From Neisseriaceae bacterium ESL0693 (GTDB taxonomy: Bacteria; Pseudomonadota; Gammaproteobacteria; Burkholderiales; Neisseriaceae), in NCBI GenBank assembly GCA_029433475.1, contig JAQTIE010000014.1, positions 1-32,520 on the forward strand: 32,520 bases of DNA. Reading direction: 5' to 3'. Position numbers and translations under genes: made by a program. Shown one piece after another: positions 1 through 7,735 of this stretch. How positions within the stretch are numbered: the first letter of the stretch is position 1; each line of letters starts with the position of its first letter. The notes under the pieces are model-generated. The model was not told the origin of the DNA. It saw only the letters and a list, made by a program, of their open reading frames with translations, and made no database searches.

Positions 1-77
1 GCAATCGTATCGGTTTTGAGGCAAAATTGCTAGTAAATCGGAAGTTAATCTGGTTTTATTCATGGTGTTATCGTTGC
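1..77. repeat. Terminal overlap, left copy (circular closure)
   Basis: These 77 bases are identical to the last 77 bases of the window (32444-32520). A perfect direct repeat at both ends of a contig is the usual mark of a circular molecule cut open by an assembler, and 77 is a common assembly k-mer length. The repeat lies inside oriT, between traK and traJ, exactly where the two halves of an IncP transfer region should meet. It is therefore a closure artefact and not a biological repeat. Confidence 0.95.
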
Positions 78-96
78 CGTAAGGCGGGCAGGATGG

Positions 97-136
97 GTGA
101 AGTAGGCCTACCCGCAAGCGGGTTATCCTTCTTCAC
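97..136. promoter_or_regulatory. TraJ-binding inverted repeat at oriT
   Basis: Arms GTGAAGTAGGCCTACCCGC (97-115) and GCGGGTTATCCTTCTTCAC (118-136) are inverted repeats with four mismatches in the middle and an AA loop. In RP4 the equivalent repeat lies next to nic, and TraJ binds the arm nearest the nick site. Here that is the 97-115 arm, eight bases or less from the nick at 88/89. The assignment rests on position and similarity to RP4. Confidence 0.85.
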
Positions 137-228
137 TATTCCTTATTCGCGCCAAGGCACTCAACGGTAATCCTGCTCTAGCGAGGCAACCGGCTACCGC
201 CGGCAAAAAATATAAGCGAGGTTAAACG

Positions 229-597
229 ATGGTGAAAAACAAAAACATTACACGCAAAAGCAGCAGCCCAATAAAAGTCTATTGTCTGCCCGAAGAACGT
301 GCACTCATTGAACAAAATGCATCAACGGCAGGTTTGAGCATGTCTTCATTTCTGTTAGCTGTTGGCCAAGGCTACGAAGTTAAAGGTATTACAGATTTTG
401 AGAACGTGCGTGTACTTGCGAGAATCAATGGTGATTTGGGTAGGCTTGGTGGCCTTCTAAAACTTTGGCTGACTGACGACGTGAAGACAATCAATTTTAG
501 TGAAGCTACTATCTTGGCGTTATTAGGGCGGATCGAGGCTAATCAGGACGAAATGGCACGTATCATGAAATTTGTGGTACGTCCGAGAATTGAATAA
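229..597 (+). CDS. traJ: TraJ, relaxosome oriT-binding protein
   Basis: This 122-residue protein closely follows RP4 TraJ (123 residues) through its length. Shared stretches include PIKVYCLPEER near residue 15, LLAVGQGYEV near 42, ARINGDLGRLGGLLKLWLTDD in the middle, and a VVRPR ending. TraJ is a ribbon-helix-helix-type protein of the MobC/TraJ group. It binds the inverted repeat next to nic and recruits the relaxase TraI, so it acts in the cytoplasmic relaxosome. The ATG at 229 follows a GAGG at 218-221. It is the first gene of the rightward operon traJ-traI-traG-traF-traE-traC. A KorB-type operator lies between it and traI. Confidence 0.95.
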   Translation: MVKNKNITRKSSSPIKVYCLPEERALIEQNASTAGLSMSSFLLAVGQGYEVKGITDFENVRVLARINGDLGRLGGLLKLWLTDDVKTINFSEATILALLGRIEANQDEMARIMKFVVRPRIE

Positions 598-601
598 TGA
601 T

Positions 602-614
602 TTTAGCTGCTAAA
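602..614. promoter_or_regulatory. KorB operator between traJ and traI
   Basis: TTTAGCTGCTAAA matches the IncP KorB operator TTTAGC-S-GCTAAA except for T at the central base. It begins five bases after the traJ stop and lies 18 bases upstream of the traI start. KorB bound here could act locally on traI expression or at a distance on the traJ promoter. No clear -35/-10 pair was seen beside it. Confidence 0.8.
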
Positions 615-631
615 AAAATCGGGGTCGGTTA

Positions 632-2869
632 ATGATAGCTAAGCACATCCCTATGAGGTCACTTGGAAAGAGCGATTTCGCTGGCCTGGTACAGTACATC
701 ACAGACTCCCAGAACAAAACTGAGCGGTTAGGCATAATCACGATTACAAACTGCCAAGCAGGTACTATGCAGGCTGCTATAGATGAAGTGCTTGCTACTC
801 AACATATGAACACCCGGGCAACAAGTGACAAGACTTTTCATTTATTAGTGAGCTTTCGTGCTGGCGAAAAACCTAATGCAAATATTCTCAAAGAGATAGA
901 AGAGCGTTTTTGCGCTGGCCTTGGCTATAACGAGCATCAGCGAATCAGTGCAGTACATCACGATACAGACAACTTGCATATTCATATTGCCATTAACAAG
1001 ATTCACCCTACACGCAATACCATACATGAACCTTTTCAATCATATCGAATGCTAGGTGAATTATGTGCAATCATGGAGCAAGACTACGGATTTGAAAAAG
1101 ACAATCACTCCTCTGTTCGCAATATTGCCCAAGGCCGCGCAGCTGACATGGAACGCCATGCAGGAGTTGAAAGTCTGATTGGGTGGATAAAGCGTGAATG
1201 TTTGGATGATATTAAGGCTGCACAGTCATGGACTCAACTACATGAGACTTTACAGGTTAATGGCTTAGAATTGCGTAAAAAAGGTAATGGTTTTGTAATC
1301 GTAGCAAGTGATGGTACCCAGGTGAAGGCAAGTACCGTAGATCGTGGACTATCTAAATCAAAGTTAGAAGCAAGGTTTGGATTTTTCGAATCAGCGCCAG
1401 AGCAGAAGGCCAAAGCAAAGCGACAGTATAGAAAAAAGCCAGTATACATGCGAGTCAGTACCAATGAGTTGTACGCCAAGTATAAGGTCAATCAACAAAC
1501 TTTAGCTGCTGAACAACGGGTGGCTTTGGAAAGGGTAAGAAGAGATAAAAATAAAAATATTGAGGATGCGAAGCGTTCCAGCCGATTAAGGCGTGCGGCC
1601 ATTAAATTAATGGGTGGAAATGCGGCGACTAAGAAGCTGCTATATACTCAAGCGAATGCAGCGCTGCGAAAAAAAATTCAAACTATTAATAAGGAATACC
1701 AGCGCGAACGTCATAGTTGTTATGACAAGTATAAACGGCGCACTTGGGCTGATTGGCTTAAGAAAGAAGCTTTGCAGGGTAATAATGAAGCATTGGCTGC
1801 CTTGCGTGCTAGAGAGGCTGCTCAAGGCCTTAAGGGTAACACAATAAAAGGGCAAGGCACGGCTAGTCCTAATCAAAATGAACAAGCCCCCATAATGGAC
1901 AATATCACGAAGAAAGGCACGATTATTTTTCGTGTTGGCAAAACCGCCGTACGAGATGATGGTGATAGGTTACAAGTATCTCGTGAGGCTACTCCTGAGG
2001 GGTTGCAGCAAGCTCTTAAACTAGCAGTGGAACGCTACGGAAACAACATAACTGTCAATGGTACAGCTGAGTTCAAAGAGCAGATTATTCAGGCTGCTGT
2101 TAAATCACAACTACCCATCACCTTTGCTGATCCAGCTCTCGAAAGCCGGCGTCAGATTCTTTTAAAGAAGGAGAATACACATGATAGAACCCAACAAGAT
2201 CGAAGACGAGCTGGACGCAGTACTGGCCACACTGGATCAAGACCCGTTGCCAACAACAACAGCGATGATATTAGATTCTTCGTCGACCCCAACAGAAATA
2301 TCCACAGTCCAGCAGGAGAAGTTTACGCCTCTGGACAGTACCGGAAGCCCAACATTGGACGCATTGGACGAGTCCCGCCGCCCCAGAGCCAAAACCGTTT
2401 GCGAACGCTGTCCAAACTCGGTGTGGTTCGCATCGCCAGGAGAGGTGAAGTGTTACTGTCGAGTGATGTTTCTGGTCACATGGAGCAGCAAAGAACAAAA
2501 TCAGTTAACACACTGCGACGGAATATTTCTAGACCAAGAGTAAGGTTAAGCCTGGATTCTTGGCTGCAATACAAGCCGGAGCAGATTACGGCGATGGATA
2601 AATATATTGCTGAACGTGAGGAAAAGCGTTTAAAAGGTTTCGATATACCGAAACATTCCCGTTATACTGCTGGGGATGAAGCGTTGTTGTTTGCTGGTAT
2701 ACGGAACGTCGAGGGTCAGCCTCTGGCCCTAGTAAAGCGTGGTAGTGACATATTAATAATGCCCATTGACCAAGCTACTGTTAACAGTTTGAAGCGCATT
2801 GCCATTGGTGATGCTATTTCTATTACTCTCAAAGGCTCGATTAAAACATCGAAAGGAAGGAGCAGATGA
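632..2869 (+). CDS. traI: TraI relaxase (MOBP family)
   Basis: This 745-residue protein is about the length of RP4 TraI (732). It nicks the minus strand at oriT and stays bound to the 5' end. The N-terminal relaxase domain starts MIAKHIPMRSLGKSDF and carries the catalytic Tyr22. The metal-binding motif has His109, His110, Asp111, His116 and His118; Tyr22 and His116 fall at the RP4 numbers. Residues about 420-520 resemble the LPD7 domain of conjugative relaxases. The tail ends in a KfrB-like stretch finishing KGRSR, as the plasmid's separate KfrB ends RGRSR. From 2181 the DNA also encodes TraH in another frame. The stop overlaps the traG start (ATGA). The start follows a weak GGTCGG-type site. 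Confidence 0.97.
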   Translation: MIAKHIPMRSLGKSDFAGLVQYITDSQNKTERLGIITITNCQAGTMQAAIDEVLATQHMNTRATSDKTFHLLVSFRAGEKPNANILKEIEERFCAGLGYNEHQRISAVHHDTDNLHIHIAINKIHPTRNTIHEPFQSYRMLGELCAIMEQDYGFEKDNHSSVRNIAQGRAADMERHAGVESLIGWIKRECLDDIKAAQSWTQLHETLQVNGLELRKKGNGFVIVASDGTQVKASTVDRGLSKSKLEARFGFFESAPEQKAKAKRQYRKKPVYMRVSTNELYAKYKVNQQTLAAEQRVALERVRRDKNKNIEDAKRSSRLRRAAIKLMGGNAATKKLLYTQANAALRKKIQTINKEYQRERHSCYDKYKRRTWADWLKKEALQGNNEALAALRAREAAQGLKGNTIKGQGTASPNQNEQAPIMDNITKKGTIIFRVGKTAVRDDGDRLQVSREATPEGLQQALKLAVERYGNNITVNGTAEFKEQIIQAAVKSQLPITFADPALESRRQILLKKENTHDRTQQDRRRAGRSTGHTGSRPVANNNSDDIRFFVDPNRNIHSPAGEVYASGQYRKPNIGRIGRVPPPQSQNRLRTLSKLGVVRIARRGEVLLSSDVSGHMEQQRTKSVNTLRRNISRPRVRLSLDSWLQYKPEQITAMDKYIAEREEKRLKGFDIPKHSRYTAGDEALLFAGIRNVEGQPLALVKRGSDILIMPIDQATVNSLKRIAIGDAISITLKGSIKTSKGRSR
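2181..2543 (+). CDS. traH: TraH, nested in traI (overlapping frame)
   Basis: This is a real gene inside traI, not a chance frame. It has its own AAGGAG site (2168-2173) seven bases before the ATG. The 120-residue acidic product (start MIEPNKIEDELDAVLATLD, end TWSSKEQ...DGIFLDQE) closely resembles RP4 TraH, 119 residues, also encoded within the 3' part of traI. It has a Cys-rich middle (VCERCPNSVWF, KCYCRV). In RP4 TraH is a small acidic protein that stabilises the TraI-TraJ complex at oriT. The host frame, in the variable TraI linker, is rich in Arg, Asn and Gln, as expected of overprinted DNA. Whether the cysteines bind metal is unknown. Confidence 0.9.
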   Translation: MIEPNKIEDELDAVLATLDQDPLPTTTAMILDSSSTPTEISTVQQEKFTPLDSTGSPTLDALDESRRPRAKTVCERCPNSVWFASPGEVKCYCRVMFLVTWSSKEQNQLTHCDGIFLDQE

Positions 2870-4770
2870 AAATAAAGATGAACAACGCAGTTGGCCCGCA
2901 GATGCGTTCCGCTAAACCGAAATCCAGAAAGCTGTTGCCGATACTGGCTTTTTTATCTCTGGTCAGTGGTCTAATTGCCGCTACGCAATATTTCGCATAT
3001 ACGTTTGATTACCATGCTAGCCTTGGCAGCCATATCGGACATATATATACACCTTGGTCTATCCTGCAATGGGCGTCGAAATGGTACAGTTATTACCCAA
3101 GCGAAATTATGAAGGCTGGTAGTATTGGTGTAGTGGTTTCAGCTGTTGGGATACTAGGTGTAATTATTATCAAAGTTATTTCCTCGAATACGTCCAAAGC
3201 AAATCAATTTTTGCATGGTTCTGCTAGATGGGCTGAGAAGAAGGATATTCAGGCTGCTGGTTTATTACCTAGATCGCGCACTCTTCTTGAAGTAGTCACT
3301 GGCAAGGATGAGCCAATAGCAAACGGTGTTTATGTTGGCGGATGGAATGACAAAGATGGTTCATTCTATTATTTGCGTCACAGTGGCCCAGAGCATGTGT
3401 TATGTTTTGCTCCGACGCGTTCTGGCAAGGGGGTTGGCCTTGTTGTACCAACTCTGCTTTCATGGCCAGCAAGTGCCATTATTACCGATCTTAAAGGTGA
3501 ATTATGGGCACTGACTGCTGGATGGCGCAAGAAGTACGCCAATAATAAGGTATTGCGGTTTGAGCCTGCATCATCTGACGGAGGGATTTGCTGGAACCCC
3601 TTAGATGAAATCCGGCTAGGCACTGAATTTGAAGTGGGTGATACGCAGAACCTTGCGCAGCTTATAGTTGATCCTGATGGAAAAGGGTTAGAGACTCACT
3701 GGCAAAAAACTGCGTTTTCATTATTAGTTGGTGTAATCCTTCATGCGCTTTACAAAGCCCAAGCAGACGGTATCTGTGCTACTTTACCATCAGTTGATGC
3801 TATGCTGGCTGATCCAAACCGAGACATTGGCGAATTGTGGATGGAGATGGTGACCTATGGTCATGTAGATGGCCAGAATCATCCTGCTGTCGGAGCCGCT
3901 GCTCGTGACATGATGGATCGACCCGATGAAGAAGCAGGTTCAGTGTTGTCGACTGCGAAATCGTATCTATCCCTGTATCGTGATCCAGTCGTAGCCCGCA
4001 ATGTGAGTAAATCCCAATTTCGCATTAAATCCCTAATGCACGAGGATGATCCAGTCAGTCTTTACATCGTTACACAGCCTAATGACAAAGCACGGTTACG
4101 ACCATTAGTTAGGATTATGGTAAACATGATTGTGCGTCTATTAGCCGATAAAATGGACTTTGAAAATGGCCGCCCAATCGCACATTACAAACATCGTCTA
4201 TTGATGATGCTAGACGAATTCCCAAGCCTTGGGAAGCTAGAAATTTTACAAGAGTCATTAGCCTTCGTTGCTGGTTATGGCATCAAGTGTTATCTGATTT
4301 GCCAAGATATTAACCAACTCAAGAGCCGCGAAACTGGCTATGGTCCTGATGAAACAATTACTAGTAATTGCCATGTTCAGAACGCTTATCCACCTAATCG
4401 GATCGAGACTGCTGAACATCTCTCACGACTGACCGGTCAAACAACCATCGTTAAAGAACAAATTACGACGAGTGGCCGTCGCACAGCTGCTGTGATGGGG
4501 CAAGTGTCACGTACCTTCCAAGAAGTTCAGCGTCCCTTATTGACTCCTGATGAGTGCTTGCGTATGCCAGGACCACGCAAGTTGGCCACTGGCGAGATTG
4601 AGGAAGCAGGCGATATGGTCGTATACGTTGCTGGTTACCCTGCTATCTATGGTAAGCAGCCGCTTTACTTTAAAGATCCAATATTTCAGGCCAGAGCTGA
4701 AATTACAGCTCCAAAGGTCAGCGATAAGATTATCGACGACCAAGACGCAATTCAGCAGATTGCAATATGA
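2866..4770 (+). CDS. traG: TraG coupling protein (VirD4-type ATPase)
   Basis: At 634 residues it matches RP4 TraG (635). It is the inner-membrane ATPase that links the relaxosome to the type IV secretion channel and pumps the DNA strand. Two N-terminal membrane segments lie at about residues 25-45 and 85-105. The Walker A motif (APTRSGKGVG) is near residue 185 and Walker B (LLMMLDEFPSLGK) near residue 448. The C-terminal third carries the conserved coupling-protein ending with ...GDMVVYVAGYPAIYGKQPLYF. It overlaps traI by four bases at ATGA and traF by four bases, so the three are probably translated together. Confidence 0.97.
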   Translation: MKIKMNNAVGPQMRSAKPKSRKLLPILAFLSLVSGLIAATQYFAYTFDYHASLGSHIGHIYTPWSILQWASKWYSYYPSEIMKAGSIGVVVSAVGILGVIIIKVISSNTSKANQFLHGSARWAEKKDIQAAGLLPRSRTLLEVVTGKDEPIANGVYVGGWNDKDGSFYYLRHSGPEHVLCFAPTRSGKGVGLVVPTLLSWPASAIITDLKGELWALTAGWRKKYANNKVLRFEPASSDGGICWNPLDEIRLGTEFEVGDTQNLAQLIVDPDGKGLETHWQKTAFSLLVGVILHALYKAQADGICATLPSVDAMLADPNRDIGELWMEMVTYGHVDGQNHPAVGAAARDMMDRPDEEAGSVLSTAKSYLSLYRDPVVARNVSKSQFRIKSLMHEDDPVSLYIVTQPNDKARLRPLVRIMVNMIVRLLADKMDFENGRPIAHYKHRLLMMLDEFPSLGKLEILQESLAFVAGYGIKCYLICQDINQLKSRETGYGPDETITSNCHVQNAYPPNRIETAEHLSRLTGQTTIVKEQITTSGRRTAAVMGQVSRTFQEVQRPLLTPDECLRMPGPRKLATGEIEEAGDMVVYVAGYPAIYGKQPLYFKDPIFQARAEITAPKVSDKIIDDQDAIQQIAI

Positions 4771-5291
4771 AGAAAGTGATGAAATATATCATTATAGGTT
4801 TGATTATTGTCGGAGTAGTTGTCATAGGGCTAGGGGTTGCTGGTGGCCGCATTAATACTACAAAGAGTATTCCGATCGGTCTGTACTGGACAACAAGCGA
4901 GCCGGTAAAAAAGGGGTCTTATGTAATTTGGTGTCCACCCAAAACGCAGATATTCGATGAAGCTAAGAATAGGGGCTATATTGGCGCTGGTTTCTGCACA
5001 GGTGGCTACGGTTACATGATGAAACGCATTTTAGCGGCTAAAAATGACGTTTTGACAATTACGGATGAAGGCGTGCAAGTAAATGGCGTGATGTTACCCT
5101 TCAGTAAGCCGATTAAAACTGATTTTGCTGGCAGACTATTACCACATTATCATGTTGATAACTATAAACTGGGTAATTATGAGGTACTGCTTATGTCAGA
5201 TGTAAGCAGCACTTCCTTTGATGGACGTTATTTTGGACCAATTAATCTATCACAAGTTAAAACGGTGATTCTTCCTGTCATCACATTTTAA
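4767..5291 (+). CDS. traF: TraF, pilin-cyclising serine protease (S26 type)
   Basis: This 174-residue signal-peptidase-like enzyme matches RP4 TraF in length. An N-terminal membrane anchor spans residues 7-25. The catalytic serine is Ser34 in TKSIPIGLYW, and the catalytic lysine is Lys86 in MMKRI. RP4 uses Ser37 and Lys89, the same 52-residue spacing. A conserved SFDGRYFGPI motif lies near the C terminus. In RP4 TraF trims the TrbC prepilin and joins its ends into a cyclic pilin in the periplasm; TrbC here keeps both processing sites. A KorB operator falls inside the gene just after the Lys86 codon. Confidence 0.95.
   Translation: MKKVMKYIIIGLIIVGVVVIGLGVAGGRINTTKSIPIGLYWTTSEPVKKGSYVIWCPPKTQIFDEAKNRGYIGAGFCTGGYGYMMKRILAAKNDVLTITDEGVQVNGVMLPFSKPIKTDFAGRLLPHYHVDNYKLGNYEVLLMSDVSSTSFDGRYFGPINLSQVKTVILPVITF
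5030..5042. promoter_or_regulatory. KorB operator inside traF
   Basis: TTTAGCGGCTAAA is a perfect match to the KorB operator and lies within traF, covering codons just after the catalytic lysine. No promoter is near, the downstream gene traE starts 264 bases away. KorB can bind intragenic sites and spread or slide from them, so this may serve partition or long-range repression. Confidence 0.85.
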
Positions 5292-5305
5292 GAAAGGAGA
5301 TTATC

Positions 5306-7384
5306 TTGCGACTTTTTATTGCTGAAAAACCATCTGTAGCAAAAGCTATTGCTGAGGCGTTAGGTGTTACAAATAGAGGTGATGGCTACATTGAATGTGG
5401 AACAGACAAAATTACCTGGTGTTTTGGCCACATGTTCGAACAGGCCGAACCGGAAGAATACACACCAGAGGATGTACCTCGTAACAAGGCTGGTAAGAAA
5501 ATATGGCGTATTGAAGAACTACCCATTATTCCGGAAACATGGATTTTACGGGAAAAAAACGATGCTAAGAAGCAGCTTACTCTGATCGGCAAACTCATCA
5601 AGGAAGCAGAAGAAATCGTTAATGCTGGCGACCCTGATAGAGAAGGTCAGTTATTAGTCGATGAAGTGCTAAGCCACTTTAATGCTAACAAGCCAACGCG
5701 TCGTTTTTGGGTATCCTCACAAGACACGGTCACAGTCAAACGCGGCTTGTCCGCATTAAAAGAAAACAATTCTTATTGCGGCTGGGCAGATGCTGCTCGT
5801 GGACGTGCACGTGCAGACTGGCTAATTGGTATGAACTTATCCCGTGCCTATACTCTGAGAGCGCAGCGTGGTGGTTCTAAGGCTTTGTTGACCGTAGGCC
5901 GTGTGCAGACGCCGACACTGGCTATTGTTGTGAATCGTGATCGTGAAATAGAAGCGTTTAAACCTATTCCATATCATACAATACAAGCTGCTATCCAGCA
6001 TGAAGACAACATTTTTATGGCAACTTGGAAAGCTAAAGAAGATCAGATTGGCCTTGATAGCGATGGCCGCCTTGTAGATACTGCCGTAGCGGATGGCATA
6101 GTAGCCCATATCAAGGGTAAGCCAGGTAGCATTACTGAGTATAGACAAGAAGCAAAGAAGCAAAACCAACCTCTGGCGTTCTCACTATCCGATATTACAG
6201 TACTGGCCTCGAGCAAATACGGGTACAGCGCAGAGGATATATTAAAAACTTGCCAGTCGCTTTATGAAACGCACAAGCTAACCAGCTACCCAAGAACCGA
6301 TTGTGCTTATCTGCCTGAATCTCAGCTCGCAGATGCAACTAATGTGCTTGATGCCATCAAGCATGTAAATCCCGAGTTGGCCAGACTAGTCGATGCTGCT
6401 GATCCGTGCATTAAATCAAAGACCTGGAACGATTCCAAAATCACTGCGCATCATGGCATCGTACCGACTATGCATAAGGGTAGCAAGGCCAGCTTAAACG
6501 AGTACGAGCGTAATATCTATGAATTAATCGTACGAGCCTACATTGCACAGTTCTACCCCCTACACGAATATATGCAGACTGTTGTAAACGTGGATGTGGA
6601 CGGAGAGACGTTTTATGCCTGCGGCAATGTGGTAACGAAAAACGGCTGGCGTGACGTGTACGGCCAGACCGATGAGAACATCGACGATGGACAGGGCGCT
6701 GATGATGGTCAACGTTTGCCAGTAATGAAGCAAGGCGACAGTGTAACTTGTACTGATGCAACCCGAAAAGACGCCAAGACGAAGCCGCCGAAACGGTTCA
6801 CTGATGGCACACTTACCAGTGCAATGGAGAACATACACAAGTTTGTAAACAACCCTGAACACAAGAAGCTACTACGCGAAGGCGATGGTATAGGCACTTC
6901 TGCAACTCGTGCTTCAATCATTGCTGAATTGAAACGGCACGAATTTCTAGAAACCAAGGGAAAGCAAATTATTAGCACTACCTTAGGGCGTAGTGTGATT
7001 GACGCATTGCCAGAGGTAGTAAAAAGTCCAGTTCTTACCGCACTTTACGAACGTATGCTGAAAGGCATCGAACAAGGTACTGCTGAATTGGACGCATTTA
7101 TTACAAAACAAGAATCTTTTATTCGCGAACAGGTAGCAAAGGCTAATGATGGTGCAGTATCCATTGCTGGCGCTAAAGAAGCCATCCCAATATCTACCCT
7201 TTACAAGTGTAAAGTGTGTGGTACAGGACTTTCGCGACGACCGACCAAGAAAAAGGGGCATTTCTGGTGGGGTTGTTGCAACTATCCTGCCTGTAAACAA
7301 ACCTACCCCGACCTAAAAGGCCGTCCCGACTACAACAAGGGGCGCAACGGCTCCGCTAATTTAACCACCGAAAAGGAGAAATAA
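5306..7384 (+). CDS. traE: TraE, plasmid topoisomerase III
   Basis: This 692-residue type IA topoisomerase is of the TopB/TraE group (RP4 TraE 737). The Toprim domain starts [19 protein letters not shown] and has the acidic motif [12 protein letters not shown] near residue 105. The active-site tyrosine is Tyr328 in LTSYPRTD, the same number as in E. coli TopB. The C terminus holds a four-cysteine zinc ribbon (CKVCGTGLS...[13 protein letters not shown], about residues 634-665). The TTG start at 5306 has a strong AAGGAG (5294-5299) six bases upstream and gives the conserved N terminus. The enzyme probably unlinks plasmid DNA during transfer or replication. In RP4 traE is dispensable for transfer in common hosts. 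Confidence 0.95.
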   Translation: MRLFIAEKPSVAKAIAEALGVTNRGDGYIECGTDKITWCFGHMFEQAEPEEYTPEDVPRNKAGKKIWRIEELPIIPETWILREKNDAKKQLTLIGKLIKEAEEIVNAGDPDREGQLLVDEVLSHFNANKPTRRFWVSSQDTVTVKRGLSALKENNSYCGWADAARGRARADWLIGMNLSRAYTLRAQRGGSKALLTVGRVQTPTLAIVVNRDREIEAFKPIPYHTIQAAIQHEDNIFMATWKAKEDQIGLDSDGRLVDTAVADGIVAHIKGKPGSITEYRQEAKKQNQPLAFSLSDITVLASSKYGYSAEDILKTCQSLYETHKLTSYPRTDCAYLPESQLADATNVLDAIKHVNPELARLVDAADPCIKSKTWNDSKITAHHGIVPTMHKGSKASLNEYERNIYELIVRAYIAQFYPLHEYMQTVVNVDVDGETFYACGNVVTKNGWRDVYGQTDENIDDGQGADDGQRLPVMKQGDSVTCTDATRKDAKTKPPKRFTDGTLTSAMENIHKFVNNPEHKKLLREGDGIGTSATRASIIAELKRHEFLETKGKQIISTTLGRSVIDALPEVVKSPVLTALYERMLKGIEQGTAELDAFITKQESFIREQVAKANDGAVSIAGAKEAIPISTLYKCKVCGTGLSRRPTKKKGHFWWGCCNYPACKQTYPDLKGRPDYNKGRNGSANLTTEKEK

Positions 7385-7385
7385 C

Positions 7386-7733
7386 ATGACAGATCTAAAG
7401 AATCAAATTATTGAAGAAGTAGTGAAAGAAAAATTGATCGATGCACAGACGCCTGGTTTCGAAGCAGAGTTTGACCCTGATGAAGCTGAATTTGCTGGGG
7501 CGTTCGTGGAAGATGCTTTGAGCGAGGAGGATGCTCTCGAGGGTAGTGTCGATTTGAATGATGCTTTAGGTGAAGTACAGCCTTGTTTCTTGGATGATGA
7601 TAATGGTTATTCTGAAGTCCCCCCTTTCATTACAGTTATTCATGCTCACGAAATGTTTGATATAAAAGAAGATGAAACGTTACCAGAGGCTATTGCTAGA
7701 TACAATGCCGAAAATAATGATAAGGAGGGTTGA
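7386..7733 (+). CDS. Small acidic protein in the traD position
   Basis: This 115-residue, very acidic protein is rich in Glu and Asp, for example in FDPDEAEF and [11 protein letters not shown]. It sits between traE and traC where RP4 has traD, a small gene of unknown and dispensable function. A good AAGGAG site precedes the ATG. No motif was recognised, so the traD name rests on position only. Its acidity would fit a DNA-mimic or a partner of the large basic TraC, but nothing shows this. The stop lies two bases before the preferred traC start. Confidence 0.75.
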   Translation: MTDLKNQIIEEVVKEKLIDAQTPGFEAEFDPDEAEFAGAFVEDALSEEDALEGSVDLNDALGEVQPCFLDDDNGYSEVPPFITVIHAHEMFDIKEDETLPEAIARYNAENNDKEG

Positions 7734-7735
7734 TT

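Larger units (their letters stand above)
1..228 (-). other. oriT: Origin of transfer (oriT), IncP type
   Basis: This gene-free stretch lies between traK (read leftward, across the circle junction) and traJ (read rightward). On the minus strand it carries the IncP nick motif ATCCTG|C at 94-88, so relaxase cleavage should fall between the bases opposite 89 and 88. Next to it is an imperfect 19-bp inverted repeat (97-115 and 118-136, 15 of 19 matching, AA loop), the place where TraJ binds one arm in RP4. A second hairpin, CCGGC/GCCGG at 190-203, lies in the traJ leader. The order and sequence resemble RP4 oriT as I recall it. With the nick on the minus strand, traK-traL-traM and the control genes enter the recipient first and traJ-traI last. 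The AT-rich part at 1-70 and 32361-32443 is the expected TraK-binding bent DNA (inferred). Confidence 0.93.

Noticed and set aside
1-77. The 77-base end repeat as a transposon or phage terminal repeat
   Set aside because: It is exact, equals a common assembly k-mer length and reconstructs oriT when joined; there is no transposase or packaging gene.
1501-1513. TTTAGCTGCTGAA inside traI, like a KorB operator
   Set aside because: It breaks the right half-site and lies mid-gene with no other signal, so it was not called.
4550-4855. A 101-residue plus-strand frame across the traG-traF junction
   Set aside because: It lies in another frame of two well-supported genes and has no ribosome site or recognisable sequence, unlike traH.
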